Assembly (NCBI RefSeq): GCF_000380985.1
Contig: NZ_KB905693.1
Span: 248,001 to 312,000, forward strand
DNA: 64,000 nt
Direction: 5' to 3'
Origin: Proteiniphilum acetatigenes DSM 18083
GTDB lineage: Bacteria; Bacteroidota; Bacteroidia; Bacteroidales; Dysgonomonadaceae
In this document: in pieces, positions 36,501 to 44,884 of the stretch
Position numbering within the stretch: position 1 is the stretch's first letter
Layout of the letters: each line of letters opens with the position of its first letter
The notes under the pieces: model-generated
The model's input: only the letters and a program-made list of their open reading frames with translations
Databases searched by the model: none
What the model was told of the DNA's origin: nothing
Position numbers and translations under genes: made by a program

Positions 36501-38020
36501 ATCTGTTACAAAGTAAAACCACGCCGCAGCCGGTAAAAGATCAGCTTGCTCTTGTGTCGAAAAATACGAATAGATTGCTGAAGATGGTGAACCAGATCCT
36601 CGACTTTCAAAAAATGGCACAATCTCCGCTTACGGTAAGTAGAGTCGAAATAGCTTCTTTTGTGGAAAATATATATAATAATTATATTGGAAATTCAGAG
36701 ATAAATAATATCGATTATAATTTTGAAAACAGGGTCGGTATTCAGACGGTATGGATTGATACCGAGGCGGTTGAAAAAATTATTGTCAATCTGCTTTCCA
36801 ATGCTTTCAAATACACTCCCTCCGGAAGATCCATCCATGTGTCCGTGTATAATCAAAACGAGGAAGTAGCCCTACGGGTAAAAGATACCGGAGTGGGTAT
36901 TTCAAAAGATAAACAGGAGCGTCTGTTCAGAAGGTTTGAATCGTTTAATGAACATAAGAGCAACCCGAGTACCGGAATCGGATTATCTATCGTGAAAGAA
37001 ATGGCCGATAAGCACCGTGCCAGGGTAATAGTGGAGAGTGACGAGCAGAAAGGAAGCGCTTTTACCATTTTGTTTAAGACAGGGATCTCCCATTTTGGAA
37101 CCGATGTGATCATTGATGAAAGTTCAGTGCCCGCCTTATCGGAGGAAACAAAAGGAACGGAGGTCGTAGCAGAAGAGTCCGCTCATGCCTGTATATACGA
37201 AGAGATCAACGATAATCCTTCTGTATTGATTGTGGAAGATGACGAGGATCTAAGGCAATTTATCCGGTCGGTCCTTGAAAATGAATATGAGGTACATGAA
37301 GCCTCGGATGGAAAAGAGGGTTTTGAAAAAGCATTGGAACTGATCCCCGACTTCATTGTGAGCGATATTATGATGCCGGAAATCGATGGAATAGAGTTTC
37401 TCGAAAATATCCGGAAAAATATCCTGACGAGCCATATCCTCTTTTTACTGCTTACGGCAAAAACAACTTTGGACAGCAAGTTAGAAGGATTTGAACATGG
37501 TGCCGATGAATACATTACCAAACCCTTTAGTGTGGCATATTTTAAAATAAGAGTAAAAAACCTGTTACAACGAAGAAGTGAATTGCAGACTTATTATAGA
37601 AATAGGAGTAATGTAGCGCTACAAATCCCGATGAAACAGGAGAATGGTGCAAATAATACCCATGTGAATGATAAGGATCTGAAATTTATCAGATCTGTCA
37701 ACTCTTTTATTGAGAAACATTTGGGTGATAATGATTTTGTAATAGAAGATATGGCGATTGAAACAGGTATGAGCCGCACCTTGTTTTTCAGGAAATTGAA
37801 AGGACTCACAGGATTGGCCCCTGTAGAATATGTGCGTGATTTCCTGATGCAGCATGCGGCGGAACTGCTTCGGAACGGAGATTATACAGTAAAGGAGATA
37901 GCCTACAAGGTAGGAATGAATGACGCTAAATATTTTACCAGATGTTTTAAAAGGAAATATAACATCACGCCAAGCAATTATAAAAAGAGATACACAGAAC
38001 ATTCATCGATGCAAATGTAA
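33578..38020 (+). CDS. Hybrid two-component system regulator (HTCS)
   Basis: Single-protein sensor and transcription activator of glycan loci, 1480 residues in the inner membrane. Order: signal/anchor (1-25), periplasmic beta-propeller repeats with NIWI/DSKGFMWF motifs (about 30-770), Y_Y_Y domain (about 835-905) and a transmembrane helix (about 910-931). Then come HisKA with H-box NISHEIRTPL (His960), HATPase with NLLSNAFKYTPSG, DTGVGIS and STGIGLS, a receiver domain (about 1212-1330; phospho-acceptor Asp1263 in SDIMMPE, Lys in ITKPF), and an AraC-type HTH (about 1370-1475). All catalytic residues are present. The divergent position from susC implies control of the pectin operon by an oligogalacturonide signal. 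Confidence 0.95.
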   Translation: MKRELKILFLSLWMLLPGAKHIMMSQPEAYFVHYGSENGLPQHTITDILQDSKGFMWFSTWDGLSKFDGYTFTTYRLPTGNVVESQSSRIDHLYEDKYNNIWILSYDNQVYRFDVQTRKFLDIKSIEEYRKRTFTASRIIPMKSGRVWLLSEKDGCISIVDSLFNAEVYDSENQNLTDNWVHTVFEDKEGDSWILTNSGLTLIPSDEDVAVSYFHPASNIGSRQARPFFSVMEFNGELWFGSNKGIIWRYDRKREHFYQLSTGLTSDIISIQEISSEKIVIVSSLSGFVIYNTHDGSMEAYNELTLPAMPSGRIFTCYIDQSKNIWIDTDSLGVSKFNPYTRRYTHFTPYIESTERNVFPPNFFIFEDKEERLWVHPRGGGFSIYDRMEDKLIPFYNEPFSPKWMFSNMMHSAYSDKQGNLWMCTRSHGLEKVIFYDDSQFKSILLNNNVNSTVSNDVRPIFEDSYNNIWAATKDGKIHIYDVELNEMGILNNRGEIGKGLPLNGIAYCITEDSEQNIWIGTKGEGAYKLVRKDYRNAFEIFHFKNDPSDSYSLSNNSVYSIFEDNRGNIWIGTFGGGINLIPYGSNGLKVINHRNELSGYPSDLGDQVRIIHSDRHGNICVGTTLGFIMFDTVFEKPDEIDFRIYVRNNQHSGSIGANDVIDICTTESGETFIGTFGGGISKINETDNKGFPLSFETYGSAHGLPSNIILSLQEDNNGNIWIGSEGGLTKFNRKEQTFENFSEIKRLMKRNNFSENSRYRLCDGRMLFGYSHGMVIFNPENVRNNTFSPYLALVQFKLFNRNLPISPEGPLKKDINIQDRIVLKYNQNFIGIEFAALDYIDPENILYMYKMEGFDKEWIYAGNQRTANYTNLSRGKYLFRVKSTNSDGVWASNERVLTIEVLPPFWATGWAYLIYFLVAILVLYITFRILYTFYKMRNKIVLEKQESEIKTRFFTNISHEIRTPLTMIVSPIENLLQSKTTPQPVKDQLALVSKNTNRLLKMVNQILDFQKMAQSPLTVSRVEIASFVENIYNNYIGNSEINNIDYNFENRVGIQTVWIDTEAVEKIIVNLLSNAFKYTPSGRSIHVSVYNQNEEVALRVKDTGVGISKDKQERLFRRFESFNEHKSNPSTGIGLSIVKEMADKHRARVIVESDEQKGSAFTILFKTGISHFGTDVIIDESSVPALSEETKGTEVVAEESAHACIYEEINDNPSVLIVEDDEDLRQFIRSVLENEYEVHEASDGKEGFEKALELIPDFIVSDIMMPEIDGIEFLENIRKNILTSHILFLLLTAKTTLDSKLEGFEHGADEYITKPFSVAYFKIRVKNLLQRRSELQTYYRNRSNVALQIPMKQENGANNTHVNDKDLKFIRSVNSFIEKHLGDNDFVIEDMAIETGMSRTLFFRKLKGLTGLAPVEYVRDFLMQHAAELLRNGDYTVKEIAYKVGMNDAKYFTRCFKRKYNITPSNYKKRYTEHSSMQM

Positions 38021-38068
38021 AATATAAATTAAATCATTTTGTATCTGGCATTATCAAATAAAAATATA

Positions 38069-38076
38069 TAACTTTG
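38069..38076 (+). promoter_or_regulatory. Candidate -7 box for the uronate cluster
   Basis: Perfect TAACTTTG (38069-38076) in the 221-bp spacer before uxaC; the -33 position (CTGG, 38045-38048) is poor. An activator may help. Nothing else is recognised in this spacer. Confidence 0.4.
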
Positions 38077-38241
38077 AGGACTTGTACGGATTGTGTACGA
38101 CAACAGTGAGTCCTATGGCGGAAAATATCCATTTTTAATATAGTATATCATATGAAACGAGCATAATAACCGCTCTCACTCAAGAACGTGATAATATGCG
38201 AGTTCCATACGACCATAGTATAAAAAATTAAATATCATCGT

Positions 38242-39648
38242 ATGAAAAGTTTTATTCATGAAGATTTTTTGCTTCAGACAGATGCAGCGAAAGAGTTGTA
38301 TCATGAACATGCAAAAATGCAACCTATTATTGACTACCATTGTCATCTGAACCCTGAGTATATCGCCAAGGATTATGCTTTCGATAATCTGAGTCAGATA
38401 TGGCTCGAAGGCGATCACTACAAGTGGCGTGCCATGCGTACTAACGGTGTGGAAGAGAAGTACTGCACAGGTAAAGATGTCTCCGATTGGGAAAAATTTG
38501 AGAAATGGGCCGAAACGGTACCCTACACTATGCGGAACCCATTGTATCACTGGACTCATCTGGAATTAAAAACTGCTTTTGGTGTTGATAAGCTTCTGAA
38601 TCCCGAAACGGCAAAGGAGATATTCGACAAATGTACCGGGCAACTGCGTACACCGGAATTCTCTGCCCGGGGATTGATGAAAAAATTTAAAGTGGAGGTG
38701 GTTTGCACTACCGATGATCCTGCCGATAGCCTGGAACATCATCTTGCGCTGAAAGAGGAGAAATTCAATATTAAAGTTTTACCGACCTGGCGTCCCGATA
38801 AAGCCATGGCTGTGGAGAATCCGCAAGAGTATCGTGCATACCTGGAAAAACTATCTGAGGTGTCGGGAGTGACCATCAACCGGTTCAACGACCTGATCGA
38901 AGCGCTTCGTAAACGACACGACTTCTTTGCCGCTGCAGGCTGTAAACTTTCCGACCATGGTATCGAGGAATTTTATGCCGAACCCTATACACAAACCGAA
39001 ATTGAGCAGATATTCAATAAAGTGTATGGTGGACAAGAACTGGGAAGAGAGGAGATCCTGAAATTCAAATCGGCCATGCTCTATGAGGGTGGCGTGATGG
39101 ATTGGGAAAAAGGATGGACGCAACAATTCCATTACGGGGCTATTCGCAACAACAATACCCGGTTGTTTAACCAAATTGGCCCGGATACCGGTTTCGATTC
39201 TATCGGTGATTTTACCATAGCAAAAGCGATGAGCCGTTTCTTTGACCAGCTGGACAAAGACAACCGATTGGCCAAAACCATAATTTATAACCTGAACCCC
39301 AGGGATAACGACCTTATTGCTACTATGATCGGTAACTTTCAGGACGGATCGGTCGCCGGAAAAATGCAATTCGGTTCCGGATGGTGGTTCCTCGATCAAA
39401 AAACAGGGATGGAAGCACAGATGAATTCTCTCTCTAACCTGGGACTGTTGAGCCGCTTTGTAGGAATGCTGACCGATTCGCGCAGCTTCCTCTCTTATCC
39501 GCGTCATGAGTACTTCCGGCGGATATTATGTAATCTTATTGGGAATGATGTCGAGCAGGGACTGCTTCCTGTTTCGGAAATGAAATTCCTTGGGGAGATG
39601 GTGGAGAATATATCCTATAACAATGCAAAGCAGTTTTTTAATTTTTAA
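38242..39648 (+). CDS. uxaC: Glucuronate/galacturonate isomerase
   Basis: Isomerises D-galacturonate to D-tagaturonate and D-glucuronate to D-fructuronate. The 468-residue amidohydrolase-fold protein is close to the usual 470. The metal-binding motif DYHCHLNP (His33, His35) is near the N-terminus, and the UxaC-specific segments WLEGDHYKWRAMR and CTTDDPADSLEHH are present. SYPRHEYFRRILCNLIGN is at the C-terminus. It is the first gene of a plus-strand series of uronate genes and ends 10 bp before uxaE. Confidence 0.96.
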   Translation: MKSFIHEDFLLQTDAAKELYHEHAKMQPIIDYHCHLNPEYIAKDYAFDNLSQIWLEGDHYKWRAMRTNGVEEKYCTGKDVSDWEKFEKWAETVPYTMRNPLYHWTHLELKTAFGVDKLLNPETAKEIFDKCTGQLRTPEFSARGLMKKFKVEVVCTTDDPADSLEHHLALKEEKFNIKVLPTWRPDKAMAVENPQEYRAYLEKLSEVSGVTINRFNDLIEALRKRHDFFAAAGCKLSDHGIEEFYAEPYTQTEIEQIFNKVYGGQELGREEILKFKSAMLYEGGVMDWEKGWTQQFHYGAIRNNNTRLFNQIGPDTGFDSIGDFTIAKAMSRFFDQLDKDNRLAKTIIYNLNPRDNDLIATMIGNFQDGSVAGKMQFGSGWWFLDQKTGMEAQMNSLSNLGLLSRFVGMLTDSRSFLSYPRHEYFRRILCNLIGNDVEQGLLPVSEMKFLGEMVENISYNNAKQFFNF

Positions 39649-39658
39649 TATCAGAATC

Positions 39659-40918
39659 ATGAAATTAGGAAAATATAGTATAGGAGTAGGAGATAGGTTC
39701 ACTCATCAGGGAAAAGCGCAGTTGAGGGCTATCATGAAAGCGAATGAAAAGGGAGGTCTGGATATCAGTCCGGTATGGAATAAATCCAACAGGGAGCATA
39801 TCTATGTCGGTACACAACCGGCAGATACCCGCAGAGAGGCCGACGAGGCTGTCAATGCCCTGGACTTCAAAGGACTCTATTTTGTGGATGCCGATCATAT
39901 CAATCTCAGTACGGTAGCCAAATATGTAGAGGTATCCGATTTCTTTACGTTGGATGTGGCTGCATTTATCGGTAACGAGAGCAGCCAGGGAGATGTAGAT
40001 ACTTTTGTGGCTTCCTGCCGGAAATATATGGGACAGTTACATATCCCCGGTATGGAGGAGCCTTTGAATGTAACTGAAGAGTTGTTGCGCGATATCGCCG
40101 CCAAATTCCTTGCTGCCGCACAGCACGCTTCGGAGATCTACGCCTATCTGAAAAAGGAGAAGGGTGAAGGCAACTTCATCACGGAAGTTTCCATGGATGA
40201 GGTGGAGTCGCCGCAGACACCTGTTGAGTTGCTTTTTATTTTGAAGATGCTCGCCGACAAAGGTGTGCCTGCCCAGACAATTGCGCCCAAATTTACCGGA
40301 CGGTTTAATAAAGGAGTCGATTATGTGGGCGATCTGAATCAGTTTGCCAAGGAGTTCGAAGAGGATGTGCTTGTGATCGATTTTGCAGTGAAAGAGTTCG
40401 GTTTGCCGGAAGAGCTGAAACTGAGCGTTCACTCGGGAAGCGATAAATTTTCCATCTATCCGATCATGGCTGGTATCATCGCTAAGCATGATAAAGGATT
40501 GCATCTGAAAACCGCTGGTACGACCTGGTTGGAAGAGGTGATAGGTTTAGCTTTGGCAGGAGGAGAAGGTCTGGTATTGGCAAAAAATATCTATGAGAAT
40601 TCATATAACAGGCAGGAAGAGTTGTGTGGCCCTTATGCCGATGTGATTGATATCGACGGTTCGAGACTACCTTCCGTAGAAGAAGTCAATAGCTGGACGG
40701 GAGAGAAGTTTGCCAATACGCTCCGGCATATACAGGGACATCCTGATTACAATTCCAATTTCCGCCAGCTCATTCACGTAGCCTATAAAGTGGCTGCGGA
40801 AATGGGAAGCAAATATACCGATTTGCTCGTCAAATATGCCGATGTGATCGGCACATGTGTGGAAGAGAATATTTATGACAGGCACCTGAAAAGACTGTTT
40901 AATATCGGTAAGGAGTGA
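39659..40918 (+). CDS. uxaE: Tagaturonate/fructuronate epimerase
   Basis: A 419-residue protein of the UxaE family, first described in Thermotoga, which interconverts D-tagaturonate and D-fructuronate at C3. Recognised by the N-terminus KLGKYSIGVGDRFTHQGKAQL, the TFL-type segment VDADHINL, the TIAPKFTGRFNKGVDYVGD region and LSVHSGSDKFSIYP. The start ATG 39659 replaces a longer in-frame extension overlapping uxaC. Because UxaE merges the galacturonate route into the fructuronate route, no altronate enzymes (UxaA/UxaB) are needed, and none are present. Confidence 0.9.
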   Translation: MKLGKYSIGVGDRFTHQGKAQLRAIMKANEKGGLDISPVWNKSNREHIYVGTQPADTRREADEAVNALDFKGLYFVDADHINLSTVAKYVEVSDFFTLDVAAFIGNESSQGDVDTFVASCRKYMGQLHIPGMEEPLNVTEELLRDIAAKFLAAAQHASEIYAYLKKEKGEGNFITEVSMDEVESPQTPVELLFILKMLADKGVPAQTIAPKFTGRFNKGVDYVGDLNQFAKEFEEDVLVIDFAVKEFGLPEELKLSVHSGSDKFSIYPIMAGIIAKHDKGLHLKTAGTTWLEEVIGLALAGGEGLVLAKNIYENSYNRQEELCGPYADVIDIDGSRLPSVEEVNSWTGEKFANTLRHIQGHPDYNSNFRQLIHVAYKVAAEMGSKYTDLLVKYADVIGTCVEENIYDRHLKRLFNIGKE

Positions 40919-40943
40919 GATTGAAAACGACTGATTTTAATGA

Positions 40944-41008
40944 ACTATTTTGTTAAGCCAAATGAGCAGAACCAAGCTTGCTTGAGTTATGCCATGGCGA
41001 AAAATAGT
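40944..41008. repeat. Dispersed repeat related to the promoter repeats
   Basis: Inverted ends ACTATTTT (40944-40951) / AAAATAGT (41001-41008) flank GTTAAGCC ... GAGCAGAACCAAGCTTGCTTG ... ATGCCATGGCG. It matches 8528-8590 over its whole length and the core of 7486-7554. No -7 box is seen toward the downstream gene. Confidence 0.65.
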
Positions 41009-41097
41009 CTAACTTTAGTGAAGAAGATTTTACGGGAAATAAGATTAAAAAATAAAATGGGAGGCCTATTTTTGCCGGGTCATTAAATCAATAAATT

Positions 41098-41910
41098 ATG
41101 TACAAATTATTTGATATTAAAGGAGAAGTGATCGTCATCACGGGAGGAACCGGAGTATTGGGTTCTTCAATGGTAGAGTATCTGGCCGCACACGGTGCAA
41201 AAGTGGCGGTGTTGGCGCGAAACAAGGAGAAAGGTGATGAACTGGTGCAAAAAGTGAAAGCGGCCGGAGGGGATGCAATGTTCCTTCAAACCGATGTAAC
41301 CGATGAGTTTGTCCTGAAGCAAAATGCGGAAGAGATCGCTGCCAGATACGGCAGGATAGATGTGCTGATCAATGGCGCCGGTGGAAATATGCCGGGTGCT
41401 ACTATCGGTCCCGATAATACCATCTTTGACCTGAAAGCAGATGATTTCCGGAAGGTGGTCGATCTGAACCTGATGGGAACGGTTGTCCCCACACTGGTTT
41501 TTGCCGAATATATGGTCAGGGAGAAAAAGGGGAATATCGTGAATATCTCTTCTGCATCGGCTTTACGTCCGCTGACACGTGTCGCAGGATATGGAGCAGC
41601 AAAAGCAGCAGTGACCAATTTTACCAAATATATGGCAGGCGAGATGGCTATTAAATTCGGAGAGGATTTTCGTGTGAATGCGTTGTGTCCCGGCTTTTTC
41701 ATTACGGAACAAAACAGGGCGTTGCTCACCAATCCCGACGGGTCTTATTCTGCACGGGGTAATACTATTATAGCACACACCCCTTTCCGCCGATTCGGAA
41801 ATCCTGAAGACCTGTTAGGTACGCTCCACTATCTGGTAAGTGACGCTTCGAAATTTGTAACGGGAACGGTGGCTATCGTCGACGGAGGCTTCGATGCGTT
41901 CAGTATTTGA
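41098..41910 (+). CDS. SDR-type D-mannonate oxidoreductase (fructuronate reductase)
   Basis: A 270-residue short-chain dehydrogenase predicted to reduce D-fructuronate to D-mannonate. Cofactor motif TGGTGVLGSSM (about 15-25), NGAGGNMPGAT (about 96) and the S-YxxxK site in GYGAAKAAV (near 164) are intact. The long GGNMPGATIGPDNTIFDL insert after NGAGG is typical of the YjmF/UxuB-like SDR group. Its position after uxaC and uxaE supports fructuronate as substrate. The classical UxuB belongs to another fold, so I give no symbol. The next classical enzyme, mannonate dehydratase UxuA, is absent from the window. Confidence 0.88.
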   Translation: MYKLFDIKGEVIVITGGTGVLGSSMVEYLAAHGAKVAVLARNKEKGDELVQKVKAAGGDAMFLQTDVTDEFVLKQNAEEIAARYGRIDVLINGAGGNMPGATIGPDNTIFDLKADDFRKVVDLNLMGTVVPTLVFAEYMVREKKGNIVNISSASALRPLTRVAGYGAAKAAVTNFTKYMAGEMAIKFGEDFRVNALCPGFFITEQNRALLTNPDGSYSARGNTIIAHTPFRRFGNPEDLLGTLHYLVSDASKFVTGTVAIVDGGFDAFSI

Positions 41911-42028
41911 TTGGATTTGGAATTTCATAATTTCAAGATTCCAGAATTCAATGCTTCATTGTCAATCGTCAATTATCCATTGTCAATTGAGTAAATCATC
42001 AAATTAATAAATCATCACATCAACCCAA

Positions 42029-43108
42029 ATGTCTATAACATTAAAAAAAGAATTCAAATATTCATTGATAGTACCTACCAGTATGGGAGTACGTATTACG
42101 CCGGTAGATGCACAGCCGGTGCAGAGTACCAATATGTTTCGCATGCAGGCGACCAGTGCCGAGACCAATGTGGCAAGCATCTCTTCCTACCTTGGACTTC
42201 CAGTGAAGGTCCTCACCACCTTCGTGAAAAATAGTCCGATCGCTGCTTTCATTAAAGCCGATCTCAGAGCACGGAATATGGAATATGAGGGGCCTGAGGT
42301 GCCCCAGGGCGATCCCTGGGGATATCGTCATCAGTTTAATATTGCCGACAGTGGTTTCGGATTGCGTGGGCCGCGGGTACAGAACGACCGGGCAGGTGAA
42401 GTGGGAAAAACACTGAATGTAAAAGATTTTGATCTGGAACGAATCTTCGGCCGGGAGGGGGTACAAATTGTACATCTTTCCGGTCTTATTGCGGCGCTTT
42501 CTCCCGATACAAGCAACTTCTGCCTCGAGATTGCACGTTATGCCAAAAAGCATGGTACGGTCATTTCTTTCGACCTGAATCACCGGGCTACTTTCTGGAA
42601 GGGCCGGGAGAAAGAACTGAAAGAGGCTTTTACAGAGATTGTTTCCCTTTCCGATATTGTTATCGGTAATGAAGAGGATTTTCAATTGTGTCTCGGTATT
42701 GAAGGACCGAAAGCAGGGGGTAAGAATATTGAAGGCACACTGGATGCTTTCAAAGGGATGATCCTGAATGCGAAGAAAGCGTTTCCTCATGTTTCGGTCT
42801 TTGCCAATACGTTGCGTGAGGTAATCAGCGCCAATGAACATCTCTGGGGCGCTATTGTTTATGAAAACGGGAACTGGCACGAAGCACCGTTGCGTAGGAT
42901 CAACGTGATGGATCGTATCGGTGGTGGTGACGGTTTCGTAGGTGGATTGCTTTATAGTATCCTGAAAGGGATGGAACCCGAAAAGTGGGTGCAGTTTGCC
43001 TGGGCGAGCGGTGCACTGGCGACTACCTTCCTGACAGATTATGCCCAGCCGGCCGATGAGGAGGTGATATGGAGCATCTGGAAAGGCAATGCGAGAGTGG
43101 TTAGATAA
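42029..43108 (+). CDS. PfkB-family sugar (aldonate?) kinase
   Basis: A 359-residue ribokinase-fold kinase. C-terminal PfkB signature DRIGGGDGFVGGLLYS with the catalytic Asp; SFDLNHRATFW and VIGNEEDFQLCLGI resemble KDG-kinase segments. The N-terminal half differs strongly from the kdgK at 17295-18332: the GGGEANVAV loop is replaced by ATSAETNVASISS, and there is a long QGDPWGYRHQFNIADSGFGLRGPRV insert. The window already has a good kdgK, so this enzyme may use another acid, for example gluconate. It is placed between the mannonate oxidoreductase and gnd. Confidence 0.85.
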   Translation: MSITLKKEFKYSLIVPTSMGVRITPVDAQPVQSTNMFRMQATSAETNVASISSYLGLPVKVLTTFVKNSPIAAFIKADLRARNMEYEGPEVPQGDPWGYRHQFNIADSGFGLRGPRVQNDRAGEVGKTLNVKDFDLERIFGREGVQIVHLSGLIAALSPDTSNFCLEIARYAKKHGTVISFDLNHRATFWKGREKELKEAFTEIVSLSDIVIGNEEDFQLCLGIEGPKAGGKNIEGTLDAFKGMILNAKKAFPHVSVFANTLREVISANEHLWGAIVYENGNWHEAPLRRINVMDRIGGGDGFVGGLLYSILKGMEPEKWVQFAWASGALATTFLTDYAQPADEEVIWSIWKGNARVVR

Positions 43109-43134
43109 TGGACAATTGAAAATGGAAAATGGAA

Positions 43135-43261
43135 AATGGAGAATGGACAGTTGACAATGTTTGTCCTGATTTTGAATTGAAACAACGTTCGGCGGAGCCA
43201 AAATCGACGTAGTCAATTAACAATCGCCGTAAGTACAAATCTTGAATCTTGAATTTTGAAT
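43135..43261. repeat. Modular spacer repeat upstream of gnd
   Basis: Words in order: 43135-43154 (identical to 44753-44772), 43200-43233 (inverted match to 17154-17187, 31/34) and 43237-43261 (inverted match to 17205-17231 and 1848-1874). The last word runs into the gnd start codon. Confidence 0.8.
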
Positions 43262-44737
43262 ATGGAATATAATAATATAGAAATGAATAAAAAAGCAGAT
43301 ATCGGATTGATCGGATTGGCCGTGATGGGTGAAAATCTGGTCTTAAATATGGAAAGTAAGGGCTATACGGTAGCCGTGTTCAACCGTACGGTTGACAAAG
43401 TAGACGCGTTTGTCAACGGACGGGGAAAAGGGAAAAATTTTATCGGTGCACACTCCCTGCAGGAGTTGGTAGCATCCTTAGAACGTCCCCGCAAAGTGAT
43501 GATGCTGGTAAAAGCGGGTAAGCCTGTGGACGATTTTATCGAACAACTCATCCCGCTGCTTGAACCAGGTGATATTATTATCGACGGCGGGAACAGCCAT
43601 TTTCCTGACACCATCCGCAGAACGAAATATGTAGAGAGCAAAGGATTTCTCTATATCGGTACTGGCGTTTCCGGCGGTGAAGAGGGAGCCCTCAAAGGAC
43701 CTTCCATGATGCCGGGCGGATCGCCGGAAGCGTGGCCTCATGTGAAAGAGATCTTCCAGGCGGTCGCTGCCAAAGTCGATGGGGGTGTTCCCTGCTGCGA
43801 CTGGGTGGGCGAGAACGGCGCCGGCCACTTCGTGAAGATGGTCCACAACGGCATCGAGTACGGCGATATGCAGATTATCAACGAAGCATATCACCTGATG
43901 AAAGAACTGCTCGGCATGGATGCTTTTGAGCAGCATGAAGTATTCAAAAGGTGGAACAGCGGCGTGCTGGATTCCTACCTGATCGAGATCACCACAGATA
44001 TCATGGCGTATAAGGATGAGGATGGAAGTCCATTGGTAGAAAAAATCCTTGATACCGCAGGCCAGAAAGGTACCGGTAAATGGACTGCTGTGACAGCGCT
44101 CGATCTGGGTATTCCGCTTACACTGATCGGCGAGTCGGTCTTTTCGCGTTGTCTCTCGGCTCAAAAAGATCTGAGGGTAAAAGCTTCGGAAGTCATCTCC
44201 GGAAAAAAATCCGGTTTCAAAGGTGATAAACAGCAATTCATCAATGACCTGGAGAAAGCGCTTTATGGCGCCAAAATTATCTCCTATGCACAGGGTTACG
44301 ACCTGATGATGGACGCAGCCAAAGAATATGACTGGAACCTTAATTACGGAGGTATCGCCCTGATGTGGCGCGGTGGTTGCATTATCCGCTCCCGTTTCCT
44401 GGGAGATATCAAAAAGGCGTTCGATAACAATCCTTCGTTGGAAAACCTGTTGCTCGATGGTTTCTTCAAAGAAGCAGTGCTATCGGCAGAGGAAAGCTGG
44501 CGCAGAGTTTGTGCCACGGCTTTGCAGAACGGAATTCCCGTGCCGGCACTTACTTCGGCGTTGTGTTATTTCGACGGGTTCCGCAACTCACGTCTCCCGG
44601 CAAACCTTTTGCAGGCACAGCGTGATTACTTCGGTGCACACCAGTATGAACGGATAGACAGACCTCGCGGTGAGTTCTTCCATACCGACTGGACAGGACG
44701 CGGGGGAAATACGGCCTCTACCACGTATGATGTTTGA
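43262..44737 (+). CDS. gnd: 6-phosphogluconate dehydrogenase, decarboxylating
   Basis: Oxidises 6-phosphogluconate to ribulose 5-phosphate and CO2. About 491 residues, full length. NADP-fold start GLIGLAVMGENL, IDGGNSHFPDT, GVSGGEEGALKGPSMMPGG, catalytic Lys/His region GAGHFVKMVHNGIEYGDMQ, and the C-terminal AQRDYFGAHQYERID are all present. The start is taken as ATG 43262; ATG 43283 (MNKKADIGLIG) is equally plausible and closer to the usual length. It is unusual in a uronate cluster, where the expected enzyme would be mannonate dehydratase; see the LarA homologue downstream. Confidence 0.95.
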   Translation: MEYNNIEMNKKADIGLIGLAVMGENLVLNMESKGYTVAVFNRTVDKVDAFVNGRGKGKNFIGAHSLQELVASLERPRKVMMLVKAGKPVDDFIEQLIPLLEPGDIIIDGGNSHFPDTIRRTKYVESKGFLYIGTGVSGGEEGALKGPSMMPGGSPEAWPHVKEIFQAVAAKVDGGVPCCDWVGENGAGHFVKMVHNGIEYGDMQIINEAYHLMKELLGMDAFEQHEVFKRWNSGVLDSYLIEITTDIMAYKDEDGSPLVEKILDTAGQKGTGKWTAVTALDLGIPLTLIGESVFSRCLSAQKDLRVKASEVISGKKSGFKGDKQQFINDLEKALYGAKIISYAQGYDLMMDAAKEYDWNLNYGGIALMWRGGCIIRSRFLGDIKKAFDNNPSLENLLLDGFFKEAVLSAEESWRRVCATALQNGIPVPALTSALCYFDGFRNSRLPANLLQAQRDYFGAHQYERIDRPRGEFFHTDWTGRGGNTASTTYDV

Positions 44738-44752
44738 TAATTGATAATTGAC

Positions 44753-44772
44753 AATGGAGAATGGACAGTTGA
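44753..44772 (+). repeat. Spacer word shared with the pre-gnd spacer
   Basis: 20-nt exact copy of 43135-43154 in the 147-bp spacer between gnd and larA. The rest of the spacer is simple-repeat text of the TTGATAATTGACAATGG and CTTTTCACTATTAATT kind, without coding signal. Confidence 0.7.
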
Positions 44773-44884
44773 GAATTGAGAATTAATATCCCAAATATTA
44801 AATCCGACTTCCCAAATCCTACATCCCCAATTTTTCACTATTAATTATTCACTTTTCTAATTATTCACTTTTCACTTAAAAAGG

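Noticed and set aside
38851-39507. 218-codon minus-strand ORF within uxaC
   Set aside because: Shadow of the strongly supported uxaC coding frame.
42062-43216. Long minus-strand ORF (384 codons) opposite the PfkB kinase gene
   Set aside because: The plus strand encodes a clear kinase in this stretch; the antisense translation is Cys/His/Pro-rich with no family pattern, as expected for a shadow frame.
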